A DNA stretch of 64,000 nucleotides from Welwitschia mirabilis (lineage: Eukaryota > Gnetophyta > Gnetopsida > Welwitschiales), in assembly GCA_051453625.1 (NCBI GenBank), contig JBOZIK010000001.1, positions 287,431,937-287,495,936 on the forward strand. Direction: 5' to 3'. A program made the translations under genes and the position numbers. This document shows, piece by piece, positions 1-12,140 of this stretch; positions within the stretch are counted from its first letter, which is position 1; each line of letters begins with the position of its first letter. The notes under the pieces were generated by a model that searched no databases, had not been told where the DNA came from, and saw only the letters and a list, made by a program, of their open reading frames with translations.

Positions 1-1200
1 TTAATTGAATTTACTATCAAACAAAATCACTAAATTTCAATTCTTTTTCATTTCAATAACATGAGTTTCCTCATTAGGGAATTGTTTAAATTCACTTGAG
101 GTTTAATTTTAGCTTCGATTAGAAGATTTGTTATTTATTTGACTATGCACTTCCCTTTGACTAATTTTTTAATTAAAATTCCAAGTTAAATTAAGCAAGG
201 ATCGATGCCAATTTAATCAATCATGTACTACTAGTAGAGTATTTAAGTAGATGTTGAGTGGATTCTAGTTGTTAATCATAATTTTTTTGTTCATCATCAT
301 GTAATAACAAAATTTTTATAAGGTAAATATTAGACTCAACATGCCTTTTTTTACATTAGTGTAGTTTCTCTTATACTAGTGTAATGTTCTAATCATGTAG
401 TAGATTGGATGATCCTAATGAAGTTTGTCTCTTTAAAAGATCATCGTGCTAATCAATAATGGGGTATACACAAGATAAAGATAAAATAACTGATTTGGCC
501 TAGGTNNNNNNNNNNNNNNNNNNNNNNNNNNNNNNNNNNNNNNNNNNNNNNNNNNNNNNNNNNNNNNNNNNNNNNNNNNNNNNNNNNNNNNNNNNNNNNN
601 NNNNNAATTTACTATCATACAACATCACTGAATTTCAATTCTTTTTCATTTTAATAACATGAGTTTCCTCATTAAGAAATTGTTTAGACTTACTTGAGGT
701 TTAATTTTAGCTTCGATTAGAAGATATACTATTTATTTGACTATGCACTTCCTTTTAACCGATGTTTTAATTAAAATTTCAAGTTAAATTAAGCAAGGAT
801 TGATGCCAATTTAATCAATCGTGTACTACCAGTAGAGTATTTAAGTAGATGTTGGAGTGGGTTCTAGTTGTTAATCATAATTTTTTTCGTTCATAATCAT
901 GTAATAACAAAATTTTTATAAAGTAAATACTAGACTCAAACATGCCTTTTTTCACATCAGTGTAGTTTCTCTTATACTAGTTTAATGTTCTAATCATGTA
1001 GTAGATTGGATGATCCTAATGAAGTTTGTCTCTTTGAAATATCATCATGCTAATCAATAATGGGGTATACACAAGATAAAGATAAAATGACTGATTTGGC
1101 CTAGGTGAACTTAGCATAAGAGTAGATGTTAAATATTCTTTGAACCTATTAAAAGCATTTTGGCAATTCTTAGTCCATTTAAACTCACTATTTTTTTAAG
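1..1200 (-). pseudogene. RNase H and RT-RNase H connection, Tat-type pol relic (two overlapping copies)
   Basis: On the minus strand, bases around 1,110-1,190 read as a hydrophobic/KWT-x2-CQ-x-AF-type segment followed by a leucine-rich strand, the start of the RNase H domain of gypsy pol. Further along (606-1,105, and again 1-505) come LYL, IYY and RNYT-like motifs in the expected spacing. A stop-free piece spans 433-505 up to the gap. Several in-frame stops interrupt the rest. The copies 1-505 and 606-1,105 are near-identical and probably represent overlapping contigs rather than two domains. RNase H would degrade the RNA strand during reverse transcription; this copy cannot. Confidence 0.75.
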
Positions 1201-1204
1201 TAAG

Positions 1205-2830
1205 TGCATGAATAGCTTACATTAATTTGTTGAGATTTAGATAAATCAACATACCATATGTAGCCTACTTTATAGACTTTGTAGTTCTTTTAGATTCCAT
1301 AATAATAGCATATCAGTAACTACCTTAATCTTGTCTAAATCAATTTTATGCCTCTATTTGATACCATNNNNNNNNNNNNNNNNNNNNNNNNNNNNNNNNN
1401 NNNNNNNNNNNNNNNNNNNNNNNNNNNNNNNNNNNNNNNNNNNNNNNNNNNNNNNNNNNNNNNNNNNTCCTACTTTGTAGACTTTGTAGTTCTTTTAGAT
1501 TCCATGATAATAGTATACTAATAACTACCTTAATCTTATCTAAATCAATTCTATGCCTCTATTTGATATCATGAAGTCTATGAGTTTTTCTAATGGCACA
1601 TTGAATATGCAATTCTTTGGGTTTAGGTATAGATTATATCATCTTACTTGCCGGAAGAGTCAATTTTAGTCATAAGGATGATAAGTGACTATTTTTTACT
1701 TAATTATAACATTGTCCATGTAGTTTTCTATGTTTTGATGGATCATGTTATGAAAGATGTGTGTCATTACATGCTAGTATGTTGCACTAGTTTTCTTTAA
1801 TTTTAAATGCATCATGATGTAATAAAAAAGAGTCCATGTTATTATAAAAGTTATTTTATGCTAATACATAGGATTGATGAATATCTAATTATACTTTAGT
1901 ATATGTCCATGAATGATAAGAAGTCATAATTAATGGTTTTTTCTACTAGGATGTTGATGTTTAATAAAGGATAGTCATTCTTCAAGGTAACCTTATTTAG
2001 ATTATAATAATTAATGCAAATCCTAATCTAGTCATTCTTCTTTAAAACGACCACCATGTTTAATAGCTAATTTGAAGAGTCTATTGTTCAANNNNNNNNN
2101 NNNNNNNNNNNNNNNNNNNNNNNNNNNNNNNNNNNNNNNNNNNNNNNNNNNNNNNNNNNNNNNNNNNNNNNNNNNNNNNNNNNNNNNNNNNTTACTTAAT
2201 TATAACATCGTCCATGTACTTTTTTATGTTTTGATGGATCATGTTATGAAATATGTGTGTGATTACATGCTAGTATGTTGCACTAGTTTTCTTTAATTTT
2301 AAGTGCATCATGATGTAATAAAAGAGACTCCATGTTGTTATAAAAGTTATTTTATGCTAATACATAGGATTGATGAATTCTAATTATACTTTAGTATATG
2401 TTCATGAATGATAAGAAGTCATAATTAATGGTTTTTCTACTAGAATGTTGATGTTTGATAAAGGATAGTCATTCTTCAAGGTAACCTTATTTATATTATA
2501 ATAATTGATGTAAATCTTAATCTAGCAATTCTTCTTTAAAACGACCACCATGTTTAATAGCTAATCTGAAGAGTCTATTATTCAAATAAAACCAACAATC
2601 AAAAGATGCTCTAAATCTTGTTTCATTATTAATGTTAGATGAGGATTAAGCTTTCAAACCTTCTAGCTCACTAGGATTAAGTGTGTCTTTAGGATGCTGT
2701 TATGCATAACTATTGATTTATTGATACCTAGCATATCTTTGTGATACTAGACAAAGATGTCCCAATTAGAAGATAACATATTTTAAGCTTAGATTTAGTC
2801 TATTGTGGTAGTTGTTCATTGATCATAAGA
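1205..2830 (-). pseudogene. Reverse transcriptase domain, Tat-type gypsy pol relic
   Basis: Minus-strand translation gives, in order: an N-terminal segment near 2,800-2,640; a DSSD-then-VVVLKKN motif near 2,580-2,540; a LNKVTLKNDYPL-type motif near 2,500; SFM-(D/N) near 2,420; the catalytic box at 2,207-2,218, reading Y-M-D-D; a LNPKNC-type segment near 1,630; and an RGI-x-D-KIKVV segment near 1,340. These are RT palm and thumb landmarks of Ty3/gypsy elements. In the overlapping copy the catalytic box at 1,711-1,722 reads Y-M-D-N. Gaps at 1,368-1,467 and 2,092-2,191 sit inside the domain, and the flanking sequence is repeated on both sides. Multiple stops mean no functional enzyme. Confidence 0.85.
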
Positions 2831-3686
2831 GATTTTTCTTGACTAGTGGGATTTATTAGGAAGTCGTATGTTGTAAGATCCTATTACTTACTAGATATGA
2901 ATTTATCTTTTTTGACTTTATCATTTCATATGCTTCTACATTTTTACTTATTTGCTCTTGATTTTAGAAGAGATAACATTTTGCTAGGGAATCACTATGA
3001 TTAAAATCAGTAAGGTTGAGATCAATGTACCTTTTAATAGACTAGCCATTAAACGTGAAATGCAAGGGTACATTTAATCAACTTATCATCATGATGTTCT
3101 ACAAGTGAAGGAATTAACATAAGAATAATAATGAAAGGTAAACAAAAAGAAAAAACTAAAAAACATCATAGCTACTTTGATTGAAATACTTAGAAAGTAA
3201 AAACATCAACTATTTTAATAGAGACTTTTCTCTCTTTATTTTCTTTTTTTTAATGTTTTAAAACATTATGCTTTAAGAGTATTCATAAGTGGCATGATGG
3301 GCTAAAGCTTTTAATCAGCTGCTAAGACTTTGCTTGGTTGTATAAATGCATTAAGGTACTTTAACCATTAAGGACCACATCCTTTGTGTTCTAGCCAGAC
3401 TCATAACTACCTTTTTTTAATTTTNNNNNNNNNNNNNNNNNNNNNNNNNNNNNNNNNNNNNNNNNNNNNNNNNNNNNNNNNNNNNNNNNNNNNNNNNNNN
3501 NNNNNNNNNNNNNNNNNNNNNNNNTTAATTTTATTTTTTAAATTTTTTTTTGTTGTTTTATATACACATGTGTACATATTTTTTTTCCATTTTTTTGCTT
3601 TCATGTTTTGTTTTTGTTTTTTTCTGTTGTGTTTTTTTTTAAAATAAGATTTTTTTTCCTTTTACCATTTTTTAGTAAATTTTGAA
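2831..3686. other. Spacer between RT and protease relics, with T-rich tract
   Basis: No domain was recognised here. The stretch 3,525-3,690 is strongly T-rich and low complexity, and the short reading frames over it are compositional. The gap at 3,425-3,524 lies in the same T-rich area and shows only a trivial overlap across it. In a full-length element this would be the protease-RT linker. Confidence 0.4.
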
Positions 3687-3887
3687 TCATGAGGTAGTTG
3701 GAAAGTCATCCAGAAGGAGTGGAATCCACCCCAAATCTAAGATCAGGGTGTCAAAAACTTGTGATATATTCATCCTATAAGGGTCTACTAAATCATATTT
3801 AAAGCATATAAAAGGGATATTCATCTTCTTAAGTGTAGGAGATGATGACAGAGAAGATGACGTGAGTGAAGCCTTTACATTTGTCAT
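3687..3887 (-). pseudogene. Short stop-free segment downstream of the protease, pol linker
   Basis: A 66-codon stop-free stretch on the minus strand lies 10 bases downstream of the protease reading frame. It is serine/leucine-rich and has no motif I recognise. Position suggests that it belongs to the polyprotein linker between protease and RT. It could equally be a chance reading frame; without homology evidence it should not be treated as a protein. Confidence 0.3.
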
Positions 3888-3896
3888 GGTGTGACT

Positions 3897-4277
3897 TCAT
3901 TTCAATGGTACTAAAAGTTTAGACCTAATAAATTTTACCATTTTATGGGTTAAATATATCATTTCCCTCATGTCCATTATCCAAGGATGCTCCACTAATA
4001 AATTAAATATTGTTGTATTATCAATTACATGGAATTTAGCATCCTTAACCTTCTGAGCCACTTTGATAGGTAAAGTGATTATCCCTTTTAATTTATCTTT
4101 ATGGTCATTAAACCCTTTGATAATTATACTTTTCTTCACATTTAAGAGATCTTCCATTTTAAGCTTATTAAAGCATGACAAATCTGTCACATTTAATTTG
4201 GCTCTACTCACTTTGATAGGATTAATATTTATAGATATACAAGGTGGTTTGATTATAATCATTCTATTAGGAGTCAT
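3897..4277 (-). pseudogene. Retroviral-type aspartic protease region, Tat-type gypsy relic
   Basis: This is the best-preserved coding piece of the element: 126 codons without a stop on the minus strand. Near residues 48-70 it reads IIIKGFN...KGIITLPIKV. Near residues 80-100 it reads AKFHVID...FNLLVEHPWIMD, ending with a HKMVKFI segment. This flap/core pattern, with a hydrophobic LL-x2-PWI tail, is typical of plant gypsy retropepsins that cut Gag-Pol. The DxG catalytic triad upstream is not recognisable (an SININPI-type remnant sits where it should be), so it would be inactive. A second copy lies at 4,663-5,031. Confidence 0.8.
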
Positions 4278-5452
4278 AGAGATCTCATGATGTGAGATGT
4301 AGATTGTTTCATAGTCTTTTTTGCTATTTTAGACATGCACCTACTTTGAGGTGACTTCCTCCTTGGATGGTTAACTTTGATTAGGAGGTGATTTCAAGCT
4401 CAAATGCTCCTCAAATATCCTTTTAAATGTGATTTTATGAGGCTTAGAGATCTTAATTAATGATGTTAATATTCCTCATCTACTTTAGAGACAATCGATT
4501 ACATTGGCATATGTAATTAAGGGATAGGATAAATCCAAGAATATTTCACTTAAACCATCCCCTCTAATTTTTCATTGTTCTCTTGAATAACTTATTCTAG
4601 TGGCTTCTCAAGTTAATTCTATATTACTAGAATAGAAAAGTGATCATTATTATTTTAAAATGTTACATTTTGTGGTGGTTGCAATGTAGAAGATTGAGAA
4701 GNNNNNNNNNNNNNNNNNNNNNNNNNNNNNNNNNNNNNNNNNNNNNNNNNNNNNNNNNNNNNNNNNNNNNNNNNNNNNNNNNNNNNNNNNNNNNNNNNNN
4801 NACCTTCTGAACCACTTTGATAGGTAAAGTGATTATCCCTTTCAATTTATCTTTATGGTCATTAAACCCTTTGATAATCATACTTTTCTTCACGTTTAAG
4901 AGATATCCCATTTTAAGCTTATTAAAGCATGACAAATCTCTCACATTTAATTTGGCTCTACTCGCTTTGATAAGCTTAATATTTATAGATATACAAGGTT
5001 TTTTGATTATAATCATCCTATTAGTAGTCATAGAGATATTATGATGTGAGATGTAGATTGTTTTATCATCTTTTTTGCTATTTTAGACATGCACCTACTT
5101 TGAGGTGACTTCCTCCTTAGATGGTTAACTTTGATTAGGAGGATTTCAAGCTCAAATGCTCCTCACATATCCTTTTAAATGTGATTTTATGAGGCTTAGA
5201 GATCTTAATTAATGATGTTGATATGCCTCCTCTACTTTAGAGACAATCGATTACATTGGCATATGTAATTAAGGGATAGGATGAATCTAAGAATATTTAA
5301 CTTAAACCATCACCTCTAATTTTCCATTGTTCTCCTAAATAACTTATTCTAGTGGCTTTTCAAGTTAATTCTAGATTACTAGAATAGCAAAGGGATCATT
5401 ATTGTCTTAAAATGTTACATTTTGTGGTGGTTGCAATGTAGAAGATTGAAAA
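4050..5452 (-). repeat. Gap-flanking duplicate of the protease segment
   Basis: Bases 4,050-4,701 and 4,802-5,452 are near-identical in the same orientation on either side of a 100-N gap. The second copy runs on into new sequence exactly where the first stops. The reading frame at 4,663-5,031 is the N-terminal part of the second protease copy. Overlapping, unmerged contig ends explain this better than a real tandem duplication. Confidence 0.75.
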
Positions 5453-6371
5453 GGAAACAGGTTTTTGTAGATCTCAAGCTATTCATTTGTAGCTACTAGA
5501 TTATATTAAATTTTATATTCTTTTTGTTTTTTATGATGTCTTGATTAATGTACCTTAAGTTGAAATAGTTTTTGATATGATGTTCATGGACTTGAAGGTA
5601 CTCATAATAGTTTAACTCATTATGCCCCTTGATGTAGATGCATTAGAATCTCTTTGTTAAATTAGAGATAACTGGATTACCCTCTTTTTGAGGAGTGTCA
5701 ATAGGATTTGTTCCACTAGCATATTCAATTTTGTCAAACTCCTACTAGGTTAAGAGCTTGAACTTTGATTTTGAGATCTATTTTGGCCTTAACCTTAGGG
5801 GATGTATGTCTATTATTGAGGTTATAATGATGGTGGAGATTACAATTATCATGATGGAGGATAATAAGTTTGATGATAAGTCGGTTGAGAAGCAACAGCT
5901 TATGGATCAAAAGGAACTTGAGGCACCATTAACATCATCATTAGGTTTCACATTAGTTGGGGTGAGTACATTAGTTAAATTGGTTGATGGATGATAGCAA
6001 TGTTCTTTGGGTTATTCCCTCTAGTGTTCTTATCCTTTTGGAAGGTTTTCTTTAGGATGTATTACTATTTTTCATAGCTTCTTTTTCTTTTGCTACAACT
6101 TTTATCTTCTTAGCCAAGGTGATAGCTTGTTTAAAATTTTTGAAAGACTACATTCTCAAATGCTCTAACACATATGGTGTATATGAACTAGTAAAAGAAT
6201 ATGTCATGTCTGAGTTAGTGATGGAAGTCTCTAATTGTAGTGCAATGACTCTTTATCGATGCATGTATTCTTGTACAATCTTGTTAAACAATTATTACAT
6301 GATGCTCAGAGTGTCTAAGGTCATTCTATTGAGATGTTAATTAAATGGTATTGGATAAACATTTATAAAGG

Positions 6372-7700
6372 TTATTTCAAACTTGTGATAGAATAAGATA
6401 CACAGTGATACCACTCAAGAGCTTGTCCCTTTAAAGAGCAATAAAATATATGACATGTAGTGTTGCAGTTAACATTATACATATGACATGCANNNNNNNN
6501 NNNNNNNNNNNNNNNNNNNNNNNNNNNNNNNNNNNNNNNNNNNNNNNNNNNNNNNNNNNNNNNNNNNNNNNNNNNNNNNNNNNNNNNNNNNNGAAGATTG
6601 AGAAGGAAATGGGTTTTTGTAGATCTCAAGCTATTCATTTGTAGCTACTAGATTATATTAAATTTTATATTCTTTTTATTTTTTATGATGTCTTAATTAA
6701 TGTGCCTTAAGTTAAAATAGTTATTGGTATGATGTTCATGGACTTGATGGTACTCATAATAGTTTAACTCATTATGCCCACTTGATTTAGATGCATTAGA
6801 ATCTCTTTATTAAATTAGAGCTAATTGGAATACCCTCTTTTTGAGGAGTGTCAAAAGGATTTGCTCCACTAGAATATTCAATTTTATCAAACTCCTACTA
6901 GGTTAAGATATTGAACTATGATTTTGAGATCTATTTTGGCCTTGATCTTAGGGCATGTATGTCTATTATTGAGGTTATAGTAATGGTGGAGATTACAATT
7001 ATCATGATGGAGGGTAATAAGCTTGATGATAAGTCAGTTGAGAAGAAAAAGCTTATGGATCGAAAGGAACTTGAGGCACCATTAACATCATCATTGAGTT
7101 TCCCATTAGTTGGGGTGAGTACATTAGTTAAATTGGTTAATGGATGATAGCAATATTCTTTGGGTTATTCCCTCTAGTATTCTTATCCTTTTGGAAGGTT
7201 TTCTTTAGGATGTATTACCATTTTTTATAGCTTCTTTTTCTTCTCTTATAACTTTTATCCTCTTAGCCAAGGTGATAGATTTTTTAAAATTTTTGAAAGA
7301 CTACATTCTCAAATGCTCTAACACATATGGTATATATGAACTAGCAAAAGAATATGTCATGTTTGAGTCTATGATGGAAGTCTCTAATTGTAGTGCAATG
7401 ACTCTTCATCGATGCATGTATTCTTGTACAATCTTGTTAAACTATTGTTACATGATGCTGAGACTATATAAGGTCATTCTATTAAGATGTTAATTAAATG
7501 GTATTGGACAAACATTTATAAAGATTACTTCAAACTTGTGATAGAACAAGTAGGTACACAATGATATCACTCAAGAGCTTGTCTCTTTAGACAGCAATAG
7601 AATATATGACATGCAGTGTTGAAGTCAACATTATACATATGACATGTGTATTTGAAGCTTTTGACATGTATGCTATGGTCAGCTATGCTAGTGGATGTTT
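6372..7700 (-). pseudogene. Gag capsid relic (two gap-flanking copies)
   Basis: Minus-strand bases 7,690-7,500 read with the pattern HV-x-F...MYNV...ACHIFYC..LK..ALE, then a YH segment, SITSLK and FVQYHL. This is the helical core of plant gypsy Gag (Retrotrans_gag family), which builds the virus-like particle. The overlapping copy at 6,372-6,492 is open across this core (CSLKGQALEWYH) and lacks the stop present at W in the other copy. Other stops are scattered. Domain ends cannot be fixed. Bases 5,440-6,492 and 6,593-7,640 are duplicates around a gap. Confidence 0.75.
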
Positions 7701-8350
7701 GAAATCTAACATTTCATTTGGTGTAAATATTTTACAAGGGATAGATGAATATATCAGTATACCATTAAAGTTGGATTCTAAATAGATTTTATTCTTCTTA
7801 TGACTTTGTTTTAGGTCATTAATAGCTTTCCAATAATGGTTAAATCAGGTTGGTTAAGAGTTCTATTTTCATCTTGTCTACGTCTAGATGGTCCTTCTCC
7901 ATTTGTGGACTATTGAAATAGGCTATCATCATCAATCTATTTCTTTAGACCTTTCACTTATGATTCTAGCTGGATTTTTGAATTTTTCTTATGACTCCAT
8001 GTAGTAATAAACCTTTATTGTCACTTCTTTTATGGAAGAGTTCATTCTTATGAGTCTGACTTTTTTCTTGAATGATTAATTTTAACCTCTTAGATGTTAT
8101 AACATAGATTCACTTACGAGGATGGATAAGGTATAGTTTCTAACAGTTTTTATGCTTCATAATTACATAAAGCTTATCCATGGTAAGCATATTAGAGTCT
8201 TATTTGATAAGGATTTTGTACATCTCCTCAAAAATGTAAGCCTTTTTTCCTCTTGTTAACACTAAATTTTGACTGTTCTAAATTTATAACAAGGTAATAG
8301 AAAACGTCAATGAAAAAGGTTGAATGAATAATTGAAAAACCTATAAGAGG
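7701..8350 (-). other. Probable gag N-terminus and leader of the Tat-type element
   Basis: No clear domain is visible. The stretch lies between the Gag core and the primer-binding site on the minus strand, so it should hold the start of gag and the untranslated leader. Stops in all frames prevent a start call. Confidence 0.35.
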
Positions 8351-8369
8351 ATCCCTCCTTCTAGTGCTA
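8351..8369 (-). other. Primer-binding site candidate of the Tat-type element
   Basis: Read on the minus strand this is TAGCACTAGAAGGAGGGAT, a few bases inside a putative LTR edge at about 8,373. Tat-group elements commonly carry TGGCGC-type primer sites followed by an AGAAGGAGGG-like run, and the differences here are G-to-A or C-to-T. Its position upstream of gag fits. The match is from memory and the LTR edge is not confirmed by a second LTR. Confidence 0.45.
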
Positions 8370-8372
8370 AAC

Positions 8373-11300
8373 TATTTACGAGATTTTTTTTCTTTTTTGG
8401 TAAATGGGGGACTAGCTCTAAAGTCACAAGATAATGAATGGTCTGGTTNNNNNNNNNNNNNNNNNNNNNNNNNNNNNNNNNNNNNNNNNNNNNNNNNNNN
8501 NNNNNNNNNNNNNNNNNNNNNNNNNNNNNNNNNNNNNNNNNNNNNNNNNNNNNNNNNNNNNNNNNNNNNNNNNNNNNNNNNNNNNNNNNNNNNNNNNNNN
8601 NNNNNNNNNNNNNNNNNNNNNNNNNNNNNNNNNNNNNNNNNNNNNNNNNNNNNNNNNNNNNNNNNNNNNNNNNNNNNNNNNNNNNNNNNNNTTAGATTTA
8701 ATGATTTAAAACTTTTAACTATTTGATAGTGTTTAACTATTTGATGGCATTTGACACCAAACTGCTTATGAGACTTTTTATTCTTTAAATGAAGTATTTA
8801 GTTGTTTTGATTTTTATTGATCTTTTGAATTTATCACCAAAACTAAAAAATCTACTTACGCATATTTTTCCTCTAAAATTCAATTTAATTCTATGATTTA
8901 ATTTTTATAGAAAATCATAAGAAAACACCTTTTTTTCCCCTTTTTAAAAGAATTTTACATGCAGTGGTTAATAATGCATTTATTTTATAAAAGTAAGTTT
9001 TCCAAATAAAAGGTAATAAAAATATATCCTAATATATTTAAAAGTTAAAGTAGTTATTGCTTTGTATTATGTAATGAAATAGTCCACTTAATCATTGATG
9101 AATCCCTTCTTAGAAGGAAGGTTAAACCTTCTTTAAGATTCTACAAGATGCTTTTGATAGTCATTGTAATCAAGTGTGTGGTTTTAAAAATTTATTCAAC
9201 CACTTTGTTATTTTATAATTAGAAGTAATCAGAGCCTTTTAATGAAATGTTTTATTTCCACTATTACTTTGTAGTTTTTTAAAGGGTTTCAGTGTGTTTG
9301 TATGAATGAATGAATAATAGGAAAAGATTATGTTATTAGCATTAACCTCAGTTATTAGTGGGGTTTTCAATCTTAATACCAAATAAATTGTAATATAGAA
9401 AGAAAAAATTAATTGAATTAAAGAAATAATAAGGAATGATTTTTAATTTTTGAAGAAAAAACTAGAGACAAATTATGTGGTTTTAATCTTCCCACTCTAA
9501 AAATTGTCCTCTCTCTCTTAAGCTCTCTTCTCTATCCAACGTATGCCTTTTTTTATTTTCTACTTATGTTTGATTAACTTTACACTCTATGCTATTGGGA
9601 TATGAGTCCTTGCTTTTAGCCTATGTATTTTGCTATTGTCTTAATAATCCTAGCTTCTTGTGATGATTCATTTAATTATCCCTTGTGCCTTACTCATTGA
9701 TTTTTTCTCTCACTCTTGGTTGTTTGTTATTTCTTATCCTTCTCTTGACATTCTTTGTATTTCTTTTTCTTTTTTCTTGTCTTCCTTAATGCATTCTTAT
9801 TTTTTTAATTAAATTCCCTCTACTTCATTATCCTTCTTTTTTGTATGTCTCCTTCTTTTCTATATTCCTTAAGTGCTTGTTTCATGCTCCTTTTATTTTT
9901 AAGTTACCATTATTTTCTAGGCATTCTTTTTATGCCTGATTGTGTCATTGTGATTTTAATCTTACCACCTATTATGCAGATTGGTCTTTACATTCTTATG
10001 AGTGTCTCCTATTTTGGGTACTCTTGCTAAGGGATGGCATGAATTTGTTTTATCTANNNNNNNNNNNNNNNNNNNNNNNNNNNNNNNNNNNNNNNNNNNN
10101 NNNNNNNNNNNNNNNNNNNNNNNNNNNNNNNNNNNNNNNNNNNNNNNNNNNNNNNNTTCACATGCAGTGGCTAATAATGAATTTATTTTATAAAATTAAT
10201 TTTTCCAAATAAAAGGTAATAAAAATATATCCTAATATATTTAAAAGTCAAATTAGTTATTGCTTTTTATTATGCAATGAAATAGTCCACTTAATCACTG
10301 ATGAATCCCTTATTGGAAGGAAGGTTAATTCCCAAACCTTCTTTAAGCTTCTACAAGATGCTTTTGATAGTTATTGTAATCAAGTGTATGGTTTTAAAGA
10401 TTTATTAAACCACTTTGTTATTTTATAATTTTAAGTAATCATATCCTTTTAATGAAATGTTTTATTTCCACTATTACTTTGTAGTTTTTTGAAGGGTTTC
10501 GATGTGTTTGTATGGACACATGGATAATAGGGAAAGGTTATGTTATCATCATTAACCTCAGTTATTAGTGGGGTTTTCAATCTTAATACAAAATAAATTG
10601 TAATATAGAAGGAAAAAATTAATTGAATTAAATAAAGAAGAAGGAGCGATTTTTAATTTCTAAAGAAAAAACCAAAGACAAATGATTTGGTTTTAATCTT
10701 CCCACTCTAAAAACTGTCCTCTCTCTTGAGCTCTCTTCTCTATCCAACATTTGTCTTTCTTTCTTTTTTACTTATGTTTGATTAACCTTTCCACTCTATG
10801 CTATTGGGATATGAATCCTTGCTTTTAGCCTATGTATTTTGCTATTGTCTTAATAATCCTAGCTTCTTGTGATGACTCATTTAATTCTCCATTGTGCCTT
10901 ACTCATTGATTTTTTCTCTCACTCTTGGTTGTTTCTTATTTCTTATCCTTCCCTTGACATTCTTTATATTTCTTTTTCTTTTTTCTTGCCTTCCTCAATG
11001 CATTCTTATTTTTTTCATTAAATTCCTTCTACTTCATTATCCTTCTTTTTTGTATGTCTCCTTCTTTTCTATATCCCTTGAGTGCTCGTTTCATGCTCCT
11101 CTTATTTTTAAGTTACCATTATTTTCTAGGCACTCTTTTTTTGCCTGATTATGTCATTGTGCTTTTAATCTTACCACTGATTATGCAGATTGGTCTTTAC
11201 ATTCTTATGAGTGTCTCCTATTTTGGGTAAGGAATGGCATGAATTTGTTTTATCTAAACTTCAAATACTAGAAGAAATACACTAGGAAGGATCTAATATC

Positions 11301-12140
11301 AATAGAAATAGGAATCAAATGTAGTTAATCTATAACATGAGAAAAGGACATAGAAGTGGCGAAGATTATGATAGAGACATGTAGACATTGAAAAAGACTA
11401 GTGTCTTATTTAGTGTTAGACATCCTAGCATACAGAAAATGTCTTTCTTGGTAATTTATAAGCTCCATTAGATAATTAATATCTCTTAGGTTCATTATCC
11501 TTTGAAATATCTTTCTTTTTCCCCTTCCTTCTATTTTTATGTTTAGGTTTTATCTATAAAAACTACCTAATCTGATCAAAGCATTTTCCCTTATCATCTT
11601 TTTTTCTTCAAATATTTGGTACAAAAATATGGCTTTAACATTTGTGACATTCATTAATTTAGTAAGTGCAACCATTTTATTTTAAATTANNNNNNNNNNN
11701 NNNNNNNNNNNNNNNNNNNNNNNNNNNNNNNNNNNNNNNNNNNNNNNNNNNNNNNNNNNNNNNNNNNNNNNNNNNNNNNNNNNNNNNNNTAGAAGTGGGG
11801 AAGATCATGATAGAGACATCTAGACATTGAAAAAGATTAGCGTCTTATTTAGTGTTAGACATCTTGGCATATAGAAAATGTCTTGCTTGATAATTTGTAA
11901 GCTCCATTAGATAATTAATATGTCTTAGGTTCATTATCCTTTAAAATATCTTTTGTTTTTTTCCCTCCATTCTATTTTTATGTTCAGATTCTATCTATAA
12001 AAACTACCTCCTCTGGTTAAAGCATTTTCCCTTGTCATCTTCTTTTCTTCAAATATTTGGTACAAAAATATGGCTTTAACATTTGTAACATTCATTAATT
12101 TAATAAGTACAACCATTTTATTTTAAATTAGTACCCTTGT
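8373..12140 (-). other. Probable 5' LTR area and unresolved repeat DNA
   Basis: No coding domain is seen. By position the 5' LTR of the minus-strand Tat-type element should start here, but its far end cannot be placed. The stretch contains a 243-N gap (8,449-8,691) and two large gap-flanking duplicates: 8,949-10,056 repeated at 10,157-11,257, and 11,353-11,689 repeated at 11,790-12,131. A CT-rich tract occurs in both copies (about 9,490-9,540 and 10,700-10,745). The plus-strand frames at 9,845-10,030 and 10,894-11,148 are Phe/Leu-rich translations of pyrimidine-rich DNA and are not genes. Confidence 0.45.

Larger units (their letters stand above)
1..8372 (-). mobile_element. Decayed Tat-type Ty3/gypsy retrotransposon, internal region
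   Basis: Read on the minus strand, the domain order is gag (about 7.7-6.3 kb), protease (about 4.3-3.9 kb), RT (about 2.8-1.2 kb) and RNase H (about 1.2-0 kb). This is the order of Ty3/gypsy elements. The style of the protease and RT motifs resembles the Tat/Retand/Ogre group; that lineage call rests on remembered family motifs, not on a search. Every domain carries stops and frameshifts, so the element is dead. Integrase and the 3' LTR would lie left of base 1. Gaps at 506, 1368, 2092, 3425, 4702 and 6493 each re-start part of the sequence, so the visible length is inflated by roughly 3 kb. Confidence 0.85.

Noticed and set aside
4063-5044. Two 75-codon hydrophobic plus-strand frames
   Set aside because: They are exact antisense shadows of the protease reading frame on the minus strand; the hydrophobic look comes from complementing Lys/Asn-rich codons.
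5758-7493. Paired plus-strand frames of 73-78 codons at 5,758, 6,119, 6,911 and 7,272
   Set aside because: They lie antisense to the Tat-type gag region and appear twice only because the segment is duplicated across a gap. They are shadows with no independent motif.
1-7640. Real tandem duplication of the Tat-type pol and gag domains
   Set aside because: Every duplicate boundary coincides with a 100-N gap, so unmerged contig overlap is the simpler explanation.
8748-8770. Second primer-binding-site candidate (GACACCAAACTGCTTATG)
   Set aside because: It shares only about 30 bases with the 8,364 site and its left flank lacks the AGAAGGAGGG-type run, so 8,351-8,369 is the better candidate.
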